Assembly: GCA_963745955.1 (NCBI GenBank)
Contig: CAVUZI010000008.1
Location: forward strand, 1 to 64,000
Length of the DNA: 64,000 nucleotides
Direction of reading: 5' to 3'
From: Bog-756 sp963745955
GTDB lineage: Bacteria; Actinomycetota; Acidimicrobiia; Acidimicrobiales; RAAP-2
Below the pieces are notes generated by a model that worked only from the letters and a program-made list of their open reading frames with translations, ran no database searches and was not told the origin of the DNA. The position numbers and the translations under genes were made by a program. Positions 1 to 8,267 of the stretch are shown in pieces. Position 1 is the stretch's first letter, and each line of letters opens with the position of its first letter.

Positions 1-27
1 GACGGGCCGAACAGTACAATCTCATCT

Positions 28-1479
28 ATGAGGGAGGACCAGCGCAGTTACGCCGTGTACACGAGGATCAGCGACGAGAGGGACGAGAAGTCGCCATCAC
101 CAGACAGGCAAGGCGAAACTCTGCAAGGCACACCTGGAACAACGTGGGCTGAAGGTGGGGCATGTGTTCGAGGATCGAGGCAAGTCAGCCTCGAAACGGA
201 CCGTCGTCCGGGATGACTTCGTGGCCATGATGGAACGGGTCGAGGCCGGTGAGTTCGCCGGAGTCTGCGTCTGGAAACTCGATCGGCTCACCCGGCAGAT
301 GCGTGAACTGTCGCCCATCCTTGAGAAGATCTCCGGTGCGGGCGCCAAGCTCATATCGGTCACAGATAGCAATGTCGACACAACCACTCCTACAGGTGAA
401 GCGATTCTTGGATTCATCATCGCTCAGGGCGCCCAGGAGTCCGAGAACACCAGTCTCGGTCGCAGCCGCAGAGAAGCAACGGGCCAGCGACGGCAAGCCG
501 CATGGGGGAGGGAATCGGAGCTACGGCTATCGGTGGGACAAAGAAGCGAAGAAGCTCATCGTCGTTCCCGATGAGGCGAAGGTCATCAAGAAGATCGTCA
601 AGAAGCTCACCGCAGGTGCTTCGCTTCGTGAAGTGGCCAAGTGGCTTAACTCGGAAGACCACACGACCACGACGGGTCGTAGGTGGACGCACCAGAGCGT
701 GAAGCAGATGATCTCGTCACCGAAGTTGCGTGGTGAGCGCATCTATCACGGCGAGACGATTCCTAGTGATCTGTGGAAGCCGATCCTGAAAGCCGAAGAG
801 CAGTTCGCAGCACTGGACCGTGCGGACCACGGAAGTGGCTTCCGGTCCTCACCGAACAGGATGAAGAACCGCTATCTCCTGTCTGGCTTGATCTATTGCT
901 CGCAGTGTGACGGACGGATGTACCCGGCTCACGGCAAGCAGGGGAAGACTTCCGGTATGTCTGCCGACAGGAATCGAACGAGTTCAAGTGCGCTCGCAGC
1001 GTTGTCGTAACGAAGGCCGATGACTTCGTGTTCGAGTGCGCCGTCGACTACGCCGAGCAACACTCCGAGCCGTTCAATGCGGTCGACCGAGACGCTGAAG
1101 AGCTACATCGGATCACACGGGCCATCGAGCAAGAGCGTGCAGACCTTGCCGAACTCCGAGCCGACAAGTACAAGACGAAGGACCTCGATGAGCGGAAGAC
1201 GTTTGACCCGGCCATCAGTCAGTGTCAAGCGAACCTCGATCAGCTACTAGCGAAGCAAGCTCACCTCAATGTGCGGGTGCAACGCTCGCCGGGGTTCGCT
1301 CGATGGGGAAGTCAGGAGTCTCAGTCGAGCGACATGGCCGTCAGACGGGCATGGCTACGGCAGTACGTTCGCCGGGTCTAATCGGCAAGGGCAGGCCTGG
1401 TGGTCACACGTTCGACACAAAGCGCATCAGCATCGACTGGCTATACGGGATACGTGCCATCCGACCCGATGGACGATGA
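28..1479 (+). pseudogene. Large serine recombinase (integrase), frameshifted remnant
   Basis: Pieces of one large serine recombinase follow each other in changing frames. The N-terminal catalytic piece begins at the first ATG (SYAVYTRISDERDEKSPSPD, holding the nucleophile-type Ser motif) and continues in a second frame with VWKLDRLTRQMRELSPIL. The Recombinase domain (SYGYRWDKEAKKLIVVPDEA) and the zinc-ribbon segment (GLIYCSQCDGRMYPAHG) are in a third frame. The coiled-coil part (ELHRITRAIEQERADLAEL) is in another, and a C-terminal FDTKRISIDW tail is in yet another. At least four single-base shifts are needed to join them, so no full protein is made as written. Such enzymes integrate phages and integrative elements by attP x attB recombination and usually sit at one element end, so the element boundary may lie close to the left edge. 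Family assignment is firm; true decay versus consensus error is open. Confidence 0.85.
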
Positions 1480-1745
1480 GATCGCAGAGCAGTGGCGGAA
1501 CAGCGAGGAGTTGATGCCCAATCGACTCGGTCCCCGGCGCCCGTGGTAGGCGGTAATCACCGAGACCGGGTACTGGATGACACGAGAAGGCGTCAGATAC
1601 TCCCTGAGTCTGCGCTCAGAGGCTTCGGGCCATCGGTCGGGGCTGAACCTGGTGCTTCGGCTCATGTGGCGACTGGTCTGTGCCGATGAACGACTAAGCG
1701 CTCGAATGCGTCTGCTTTTGGCGACTGACGGTCTGTCGAGCGGAA

Positions 1746-3250
1746 GTGCAAGGACATCGTCGCATCGTTCGAATCACACCAGGACAGGCCGACTTGGACA
1801 GGGTCGAGTTACGGCAGATGGCGGAAGAGCGCCGAAAAGCTGCGCTCGCCTACGCCGCCGAGGGGTGGAGGGTCCTGCGCCTCTATGGTGTACACCTCGT
1901 CGAAGAACGGCAACCTCATCTGCGATTGCGGCGCTGGTTACAAGTGCGCCAAAAGTGGTAAGCACCCTATCGACTATGGGTGGACAAGCTCAGCGTCCAA
2001 CGATGAGGCCGTAGTCGGCCAGTGGTGGGACGAGCACCCCAATGCGAACATCGGCTTCCTCATGGGCGGTGGACTCATCACCATTGACCTCGACCTCCTC
2101 AAGCCCGGCGAGAGGGTCTCAACGGTCTAGAAGAGTGGGAGAGGATTCAAGAGCACTGCGGACTGGCTCCCGAGACTCGGACTGCACGGACTGGCTCAGG
2201 TGGCATCCATCTCATTATCGGGAACCACCGGGATACGAATCTGGTGGTTCGCTGCTTCCAGCACTGAGCGGGGCGAGCCACATCGACCAGAGAGGAGGAG
2301 GCGGACTCATTGTGGTGGCGCCTAGCCTCCACAAGAGTGGCGACAGGTACCAGTGGAAAAATGAGATCGAACCTGCTGTCGCACCCGAGTGGCTGTACAA
2401 CACGCCCGGACCCTTCCACGGCACGACCAAGACGAAGGAGCCACGAACGGCTGAGGCCACCGAAGTCGGCTTCCACCAGAGCCAAATCCGAAAGGAAGGT
2501 CGATCCAGACATCGAGGCTAGAGCGAAGGAACTATCCCGCCAGATCGACCCGGAGGCCATCCTCACTGAGAACACCTTGAAGTTGATCACCGAGGGGCGT
2601 CCTGGCGATCAGAGCGAACTCATCTACGACATCTGCCTCGGCGCAGTGCAGTTCGGTTTGACTTCACCGGGCTCTTCAAACTCTTGGAGGACCCCGCCAA
2701 CCGTGGTGGTCTCCGACTTGAGACAGGAGATCGAGACGAATGGGCCTAAGCGAGCCATCGATTGGTTCGCCATCACCTGGGAGGCGGCTCAACGTCACCG
2801 GGCGACTCAGCTTGCGATGGTCGATCAACTCAAGGAGGAAGTAACGCACTACGAGTGGCCGAAGACCGTAAGGTACCGAGCACGGCTAGGCGATTTCCAT
2901 CGAGTGCGCTCTACTTCGATGAAGCTGGTGTCTGGATGCCGCGCTCGAACTGGCTTGCCAGTACACGACGACCGAACCGATGCTGAGCCAGAAGTTGATC
3001 GCGGAGATGACCAAGAAGGACACCAAGACGGTTCGAAAAGCGCTCGGTGGTCTCGAAGTGCTCGGCTGGTTGGAGCTTGAACGTCAAGACCGGTGTCTTT
3101 GGTGCTGACATCTACAGCCTGATCCTTGACCCCGAGGTCAGGGAGACACGCTTGTCCTCCCCTGCCCTTGCCGAAGGGACCTTCGATCTCCTGCTCGGTC
3201 CCGATACTGAGACCTCAGGTGACCCTCCCAAGCCCTTGATGGCTCTATAG
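1746..3250 (+). pseudogene. Bifunctional primase/polymerase (Prim-Pol) replication protein, frameshifted
   Basis: Successive frames give a Prim-Pol (AEP-type) domain in the right order. AALAYAAEGWRVLRLYGVH is followed by a Cys-containing insert (CDCGAGYKCAKSGKHP), WWDEHPNANIGFLMGGG with the acidic LITIDLD motif, then GLEEWERIQEHCGLAPETRT with TGSGGIHLII, and GGGGLIVVAPSLHKSGDRYQW. Downstream come a helical region (PDIEARAKELSRQIDPEAIL) and a winged-helix-like tail (KKDTKTVRKALGGLEVLGWL). The family synthesises primers and DNA on plasmids, prophages and actinobacterial integrative elements. At least three frame changes are needed, near 1890, 2240 and 2470, with more towards the end, so it is non-functional as read. 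Together with the recombinase it marks this end of the window as a replicating or formerly replicating mobile element. Confidence 0.8.
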
Positions 3251-3308
3251 GACACCAAGTCCACTCCCTGATCTTCAACTCCCTATCGTCCCCCGCCTTA
3301 GAGGGAGT

Positions 3309-3376
3309 ATACGTAGGGACTTCTGTATTCATGCCCACCACCACACCCCCCTAACTGTGAATACGTAGGGAGTTCT
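3309..3376 (+). repeat. Pair of 16-bp direct repeats
   Basis: ATACGTAGGGACTTCT at 3309-3324 and ATACGTAGGGAGTTCT at 3361-3376 differ at one base and start 52 bp apart, about five helical turns. Between them GTATTC (3325-3330) and GAATAC (3359-3364) form an inverted pair. Possible iterons or binding sites of the element's replication or partition protein; function is inference. Confidence 0.6.
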
Positions 3377-3634
3377 ACGAGGATTCACGATCTCGGCTCG
3401 TGTCCAATGATCCCGATTCTTTGGCCACGTCCTCGGTTGCGAGTGAAGACCTTCGACAATCCGGCCTAGAAGGCCCTGGGAGCCGATTGGGCACCAAATC
3501 CACGTTCCTACAGTTTGAGGGTCCCAGTTTGTTCCCCAGCCAGTGTTCAGGGCATCGAAGGGCTGTCCAAGTGCACATGCCGATCTACAACTTGCACTGC
3601 CATCTCGTCGTGCCAACTCGGCTGGGCGATGGCT

Positions 3635-3982
3635 TACCTCGGTATGGAGAGATGGCTTGCCGATGCCACGGAGCTTGCTGACGGTCTTGTGCAACTCCAA
3701 CTGGCTGATGCGCTCCGGCCACCTGAGCGAGGACAACTCGGGTGGTGGATCGGGTACTTCTTGCCGTTACCTCGGTAAGGAATACCTCGGTAAGGGTGCC
3801 GCAGAAGCCCGATTTGGGCGCTGAAGCTCAAGCACTCCCCCAACCACCGGGCCGGGCGATTGAGGGCCTCAGTTTGCCCGTGTGAGGGTGCTGACGGCAT
3901 TGTACCGATGCGCTGGCGCTCGATGTCGGGCTGGTGCACTACGAAGGCTCGGCGGCGGATATACACGGCGAATACCTCGGTA
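3635..3982. repeat. Four copies of the 10-bp near-palindrome TACCTCGGTA
   Basis: Exact copies lie at 3635-3644, 3768-3777, 3783-3792 and 3973-3982. The unit is an inverted repeat TACC/GGTA around a central TC, so it looks like a protein-binding site. The middle two start 15 bp apart. Four exact 10-mers in 350 bp of non-coding DNA is unlikely by chance. They may be operator or centromere sites of the mobile element. Confidence 0.6.
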
Positions 3983-4142
3983 CTGCCCCTCGCAGGCAGA
4001 TGGGATCCTGTCAGTCCTGTGCTCCGAGGACTGAGTCCTGCGTAAGAAGTGACCGGATGTTCCCAAGGACTTGCTCATCGGGTCAAAGAGTTGCAACGAG
4101 GTGATGTCGTGAAGTTGACGAAGTGTCACTATCAGGGACGAG

Positions 4143-4690
4143 TTGGAGAACTTCAGGTCTGATTCTTCCTTCTCGTGGACCAGTCCGGCGATGGGTGCTG
4201 GCCCTGGCTGGGTCCTCGCCACAGCAGCGGTGCCGGACGCTACTTGTGGAAAGCCAAGGACGGTGGGAACAATCGCTACGTGCTGCGCACACCGGGTCGC
4301 CTACTTCCTTGAGCACCGGCGAGCTTCCGAAGTATCTGCGGAACCTGTGCGGGAACCTGTCGTGCTGTAAAGCGTCTCACTGGTGGACGAAGCCCACCGG
4401 AGGTTGGAAGCCGAAGCCACGGAGGGCCAAGAGAGGAAGGGTCCGCCAACTTCCCGCTAGCGACATCGAACGGATTCGCCTTCTCGATTCCCTCGGCAGC
4501 GACGAAGACGAGATCGGCCAGCAGTTCGGACTGACGAAGCGCCAAGTGGTGCAGATAGCCATGGGCAAGGTGCGCCCTGAAGTGGGGGCCGAATCCGAGT
4601 CCTCCCGCTTCCAAGGCATCCGCCACTACCACGACGAGTTCGAGCAAGAACTGATGGCCATGCGTCCCGAGCGAGCCGGTGCTCCCTCAG
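4143..4690 (+). pseudogene. Phage-type HNH endonuclease with C-terminal HTH, split over three frames
   Basis: One frame gives GDGCWPWLGPRHSSGAGRYL, the next AHRVAYFLEHRRAS, and a third RNLCGNLSCCKASHWW. In actinophage HNH proteins these are consecutive segments: CWxW...G, AHRVAYE and the C...CCNPxHL zinc/HNH motif. The third frame then runs into a helix-turn-helix-like stretch (IERIRLLDSLGSDEDEIGQQ, then FGLTKRQVVQIAMGKVRPE), also common at the end of such proteins. Two frameshifts, around 4290 and 4320, are needed, so the protein is broken as read. It would be a homing-type or packaging-associated nuclease and supports a phage origin for this region. Confidence 0.65.
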
Positions 4691-4997
4691 CCCCAGGTTG
4701 TCCCCCAACCGAACTGGGTCTCCACGATCGAGCACCCCATCCACGGGATGCCCGGTCCCCATGGGACGCCCTTTCCATCGGTCTCCTACGGCCAGTACAG
4801 GGTCGGCGCTTGCCTCGAACCGGTAGGTGCTAGTCCGAGGACGAGGCGACGCCCTTTCCTCAACGGCACATCGACCTGTACCTGGGACCGTCATTCAGAA
4901 GGTCCGAGGGACGTAGCCCGATGACGACCTAGCAACTGACCGAAGAGGCACGGTGCTAAGCTGCGAGACAATAGGAGGCAACATGACAGGGTAGTCG

Positions 4998-5474
4998 ATG
5001 GATCGTTACGTCACGCCCGAAGGACGGCGCAAGCTGTTCGTGAGGCAGCGACCGAATGAGACTGGGGACGACTTCGTCACCAGGGCAGCGGGGTTCATGT
5101 CTGCCATGAGCGATGGCCACGCTCTCGACAAGGTGTTGGCCAGCACGCCCAGCCAATGGGAGGTGGTCCCGAGTAACAGGTGGATCGAAGCTGTGAACTC
5201 CTCCGATCCGAGGCTTCGGCTGCGGGTCACACCTCTGTCGTCCAACGATGGTGGCTCAGTTGGCCACCTCGTTGTCGAGTGCGAAGACCAACTCGTAGCC
5301 GATGACTGGGCCGATCTCCAAGAGGAGTCGGTCTTCCTGCCGAGAGCCAGGCATGGCCAGATCTGGACTTGGCAGGCTGCCCTCTGGTCCCTTGTCCATG
5401 AGATCCGAGGGCTGGGTGTTCAGTACGAAGCCTGCCTCGAACGCAGTGGACTCGTCGTGGAGCGAGAGTCATGA
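4998..5474 (+). CDS. Hypothetical protein, 158 aa, of the mobile element
   Basis: An uninterrupted frame with even, GC-rich codon use. A strong AGGAGG lies about 18 bases upstream; the ATG closer to it (4983) stops after three codons, so 4998 is the first usable ATG. The protein is soluble, rich in Trp, Asp and Glu, with no signal peptide or membrane segment (starts MDRYVTPEGRRKLFVRQRP; has a WTWQAALWSLVHEIRGLG helix). I do not recognise a family. Its stop overlaps the next gene by 4 bp (ATGA), so the two are probably translated together. It is intact although its element neighbours are frameshifted. Confidence 0.6.
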   Translation: MDRYVTPEGRRKLFVRQRPNETGDDFVTRAAGFMSAMSDGHALDKVLASTPSQWEVVPSNRWIEAVNSSDPRLRLRVTPLSSNDGGSVGHLVVECEDQLVADDWADLQEESVFLPRARHGQIWTWQAALWSLVHEIRGLGVQYEACLERSGLVVERES

Positions 5475-5686
5475 CGATGAAGATGGCGGTGTGCCCGGAC
5501 GGCGTGACGAGGGCGTACACAGTAGAGGGTGAGATCGCCTTCGTGGAGGTGCGGGGTTACCGGATCGAGGGGAAGATCACGGAGGAGGATGGCGTCACGA
5601 AGTTCCGGCAGTTAGCCATCATGAGCCCATCTGATGTACTACCCGCCACGAGCCGACTAGGCACCGGGGTGATCGTGAGAGGCTGA
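5471..5686 (+). CDS. Hypothetical small protein, 71 aa
   Basis: Starts in an ATGA overlap with the upstream ORF, implying translational coupling. The product begins MTMKMAVCPDGVTRAYTVEG and is predicted to be mostly beta strand, acidic and soluble. No family recognised. Position and coupling suggest a shared role with the 158-aa protein, perhaps an accessory phage or element function. Confidence 0.5.
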   Translation: MTMKMAVCPDGVTRAYTVEGEIAFVEVRGYRIEGKITEEDGVTKFRQLAIMSPSDVLPATSRLGTGVIVRG

Positions 5687-5779
5687 ACGTGAAGTAGAGG
5701 CTGCCTCCTGCGGTTGCACCCTCGCCCCGAACGGCACTTCGAGGGCACCCCCGGTAGGCCTGCTTAGGCTGTCGAAATC

Positions 5780-5807
5780 ACCGACCGAGAGGGCATCGAG
5801 GGTCGGT
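5780..5807. terminator. Possible hairpin terminator
   Basis: ACCGACC (5780-5786) and GGTCGGT (5801-5807) pair over a 14-base loop and are followed by TTCTC. It sits between the two-gene element operon and the oppositely oriented SRPBCC remnant, a place where transcription from both sides should end. The stem is short and the T-tract poor. Confidence 0.3.
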
Positions 5808-5880
5808 TTCTCGTACTGGATCGTGGCTTGATATCAGTCGCGACCGCCGATCATTGCCTGCAGAGGAGGCGGTTCCTGCC

Positions 5881-6430
5881 TTAGTTGCCGTTCGCGGGCT
5901 CGGCGCCAGCCAAAGCACTAGCGATCCGGTCAAGGTGACGCGCCCAGAGTTGTGGATAGAACGCGGCATCCTCCGCAATTAGGCCGGAGAATTGCACCTT
6001 CACATCTGTGCCGTCACCCGTCGGGGTGAGCGTGATTTCAATGAAGGTGGGTGTCGGGGTCGTTGTGTCGGTTCCTTGACGATCCCATCTCAGCAGCATG
6101 CGGTGAGGGGGATCTACTTCGATGTAGCGGCCGGCGATTGCCGTCCCGTCGAGGTTGAGGTGGAACGTGTCCCCCACGCGAGGAGCTGTCACGAGATGTC
6201 GATCATCCTGACGAGGCCGGTCGATGTCGGAGAGATACGAGCAGTCTGGGGCGGCTGACGTAGCTCTCGGAAATCCAGACCTGAGCAACGCACGGGGAGT
6301 GACGAGGCCTCCTTCATCAGGCCCGGCAGCCAGTCCGCAAACGCATCGTCTGAATTCACGTACTTCATCCAAGGGCCGTGGGCCGACCTCGGCAATGGCT
6401 GTGATCGACCCCGGTTTGGCTTCATCTGTT
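5881..6430 (-). pseudogene. SRPBCC / AHSA1-like protein, frameshifted 5' part
   Basis: The C-terminal part is an intact SRPBCC (Bet v1-like, AHSA1) stretch: PRVGDTFHLNLDG, AGRYIEVDPPHRMLLRW, FIEITLTPTGDGTDVKVQFS and the last helix AFYPQLWARHLDRIASALAG. The N-terminal elements are present but split: SITAIAEVGPRPLDEV in the same frame and KYVNSDDAFADWLPG in another, with unrelated residues between. Two frame changes restore the usual order, so the gene looks broken. It lies immediately downstream of the TetR gene on the same strand, and TetR/SRPBCC pairs are common. SRPBCC proteins bind small hydrophobic ligands. Confidence 0.6.
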
Positions 6431-7027
6431 GAGGGCAAGGGCAAGAAGGGTATTTACGGCAGTCTCGAACGGGCGGGTACTCCGTTCAACCTGCGCGAGT
6501 AGCAGTCCTCCTTGGAGCGTGGCGAGCAAAGTAGTGGCGAGGTCGTCCGGGTCGATGCCCGACGGGAGCTTCCCGTCGGCATGAAGGGATCTGAGTCCAT
6601 CGCCGATGGCGGCTGCCCACTGATCGAACCCTGCCGCGATGAGCGCTCGGGCCTCGGGGTCACTCTCGGCGAGTTGACCAACCAGCGAGCCAAGTTGGCA
6701 GCCCCCCTGTGCTTTGGTTCGCTTCGCTGCGGTGATCACCATGTTCCGCCAGGCTTCGACTCCGTTCGCTCCGCTGAACGCGTGCCGCTGGCGATTGACG
6801 ATGGTCTCGGCTTGGTAGTCGATGACTGCCTGCACGAGTTCGTTCTTGTCGGGAAAGTAGTGGTACATCTGCGAGCCGCTGACTTCTGCCGCCACCTTGA
6901 CGTCATCCAAGGTGGTACCCGCCACCCCACGCTCATGGATCAGGGCGGCCGCCTCTTCCACTATTCGGGCCCGGACGCGTGCTCCCTTGGGGGTGAGCTT
7001 CGGCCGGTCACTCGTCTCGTTGACCAT
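6422..7027 (-). CDS. TetR family transcriptional regulator (LmrA/YxaF-like C-terminus)
   Basis: 201 aa. The N-terminal HTH is clear: RARIVEEAAALIHERGVAGT, TLDDVKVAAEVSGSQMYHYF, then PDKNELVQAVIDYQ. The C-terminal ligand-binding half (GGCQLGSLVGQLAESDPEAR ... ATLQGGLLLAQVERSTRPFE) resembles the LmrA/YxaF-type TetR subgroup. The start ATG lies 97 bp from the divergent SDR operon, the classic arrangement for a repressor controlling its neighbour and itself. The ligand cannot be read from sequence; the SDR and DUF1330 products suggest a small hydrophobic or carbonyl compound. Confidence 0.88.
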   Translation of the reverse strand: MVNETSDRPKLTPKGARVRARIVEEAAALIHERGVAGTTLDDVKVAAEVSGSQMYHYFPDKNELVQAVIDYQAETIVNRQRHAFSGANGVEAWRNMVITAAKRTKAQGGCQLGSLVGQLAESDPEARALIAAGFDQWAAAIGDGLRSLHADGKLPSGIDPDDLATTLLATLQGGLLLAQVERSTRPFETAVNTLLALALNR

Positions 7028-7124
7028 GCACGAACGTTAGCAGGATTCTGAGTTTGACAACCCAGTTCCTAACTGTCAGAGTGAGTTATGCAACCCATTT
7101 TCAAACGAGAGGACGACGCATCGC
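7028..7124. promoter_or_regulatory. Divergent promoter/operator region between tetR and SDR operon
   Basis: The gap holds two similar direct elements, CAACCCAGTTCCTAAC (7058-7073) and CAACCCATTTTCAAAC (7091-7106), spaced 33 bp apart. A TTGACA hexamer at 7054-7059 overlaps the first and could be the -35 box of the SDR operon; no convincing -10 is seen at the usual distance. Regulation of both directions by the TetR protein is inferred from the layout. Confidence 0.45.
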
Positions 7125-7874
7125 ATGACTGATCTGACAGGCAGGACTGCTCTGGTTACGGGGTCGACGAGCGGGATCGGCCAGGCAACGGCCATCGCCT
7201 TGGCCGCCCGGGGCGCTCACGTACTCGTAGTCGGACGCAACGAACAACGAGCCAAGGGCGTTGTCGCCGAGATCGAGGGTGGCGGCGGTCGCGCATCGTT
7301 CAAGCTCACGACGTTGAGCGATCTGCAATCTGCCCAGGAGCTGGTCGAGTGGGCCACTGAGGCAGGCGACGGTCACGTCGACATCCTCATCAACAACGCT
7401 GGCGTCGCCTTGCTCGGACCAAGCAACGCAGCTTCCGAAGCTGAGTTCGACGAGACCTTTGCACTGAACGTCAAGATTCCGTTCTTCCTGGTCGCGTCAC
7501 TGGCGCCCGCTATGGCCGAACGCGGATGGGGTTCGATCGTCAACATCTCCACGATGGTCGCCAGCTTTGGGCAGGCGGGCATGGCTCTCTATGGCGCCAG
7601 CCGGGCAGCCCTCGAACTGTTGACCAAGGCTTGGGCCGCCGAATACGGCCCGAGTGGCGTTCGGGTCAACGCCGTCTCCCCCGGCCCGACGCGCACCCGG
7701 ATGATGGAAGCAGTCCCCGAAGAGATGGTGAATCAGCTCGCAGCACTCGCACCAGCAGGTCGCGTCGCCGAGCCAGAGGAGCTCGCTTCCGCAATCGTCT
7801 TTCTCGCCAGCGATGATGCCAGCTTCGTCCACGGCGTCACTCTTGCAGTCGATGGAGGCCGGGTCGCCACGTGA
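7125..7874 (+). CDS. SDR family NAD(P)-dependent oxidoreductase with YxxxR catalytic motif
   Basis: 249 aa, normal length for a classical SDR. The Rossmann cofactor motif TGSTSGIG is at about residues 13-20, the NNAG motif at about 89-92 and the catalytic Ser within IVNISTM. The end AVDGG is that of FabG-like enzymes. The catalytic YxxxK appears as YGASR, with Arg where the proton-relay Lys is expected, which may lower or change activity. First gene of a three-gene operon divergent from tetR; the next ORF starts 73 bp downstream. It should reduce a ketone or oxidise a secondary alcohol, substrate unknown. Confidence 0.88.
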   Translation: MTDLTGRTALVTGSTSGIGQATAIALAARGAHVLVVGRNEQRAKGVVAEIEGGGGRASFKLTTLSDLQSAQELVEWATEAGDGHVDILINNAGVALLGPSNAASEAEFDETFALNVKIPFFLVASLAPAMAERGWGSIVNISTMVASFGQAGMALYGASRAALELLTKAWAAEYGPSGVRVNAVSPGPTRTRMMEAVPEEMVNQLAALAPAGRVAEPEELASAIVFLASDDASFVHGVTLAVDGGRVAT

Positions 7875-7946
7875 CGCTGTCGGCAGTGACGTTTGAGAGC
7901 GAAGCCCCAGGGAGCCAATAACAACTCACAGCTAGGGAGTATCCAT

Positions 7947-8267
7947 ATGAGTGCATATGTAATTGTCGAATTCACAGTTAAGGACCCAGATGTTTACCGT
8001 GAGAAGTACGCCGGCAACGCTGGAAAGACCGCGAAGGAGTACGGAGGTGAGGTAATCGCCGCCGGTAACCGGGAAGTCCTGCACGGCGATGGCTCGCTCA
8101 CCTCGGGAGCACTCGTGCGGTTTACTGACCGTGAGACGGCCCTCAAGTGGTACAACTCGCCTGAATATCAGCAGCTGATCGAAGTCCGAGGTATCGCGAT
8201 GGATGTCCGTTTCAGCTTGCTCGACGGCCTACCTACGTCCACAGAGGTTGAGAGGGAATCAGCGTGA
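7947..8267 (+). CDS. DUF1330 domain protein
   Basis: 106 aa when started at the ATG preceded by AGGGAG; an upstream in-frame start would add 18 unlikely residues. MSAYVIVEFTVKDPDVYREK, the later GALVRFTDRETALKWYNSPE and YQQLIEVRGIAMDVRFSLLD are the usual DUF1330 blocks. This is a ferredoxin-like alpha+beta barrel related to Dabb/ABM proteins that bind small aromatic or polyketide-like ligands. It overlaps the following SDR by 4 bp (GTGA), so the two are co-translated. Its exact reaction is unknown. Confidence 0.85.
   Translation: MSAYVIVEFTVKDPDVYREKYAGNAGKTAKEYGGEVIAAGNREVLHGDGSLTSGALVRFTDRETALKWYNSPEYQQLIEVRGIAMDVRFSLLDGLPTSTEVERESA

Larger units (their letters stand above)
3251..4142. other. 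Non-coding stretch of the decayed element, repeat-rich
   Basis: I find no convincing protein in any frame over about 0.9 kb. The stretch holds two short direct-repeat families, listed separately, lying directly downstream of the replication-protein remnant. That position and the repeats are what one expects of an iteron-type origin, a partition site or an operator cluster of the element, but the sequence alone does not choose among these. Confidence 0.5.

Noticed and set aside
5687..5880. Possible attachment site of the left-hand element
   Set aside because: No tRNA gene or matching sequence near position 1 was found; only a weak hairpin is present.
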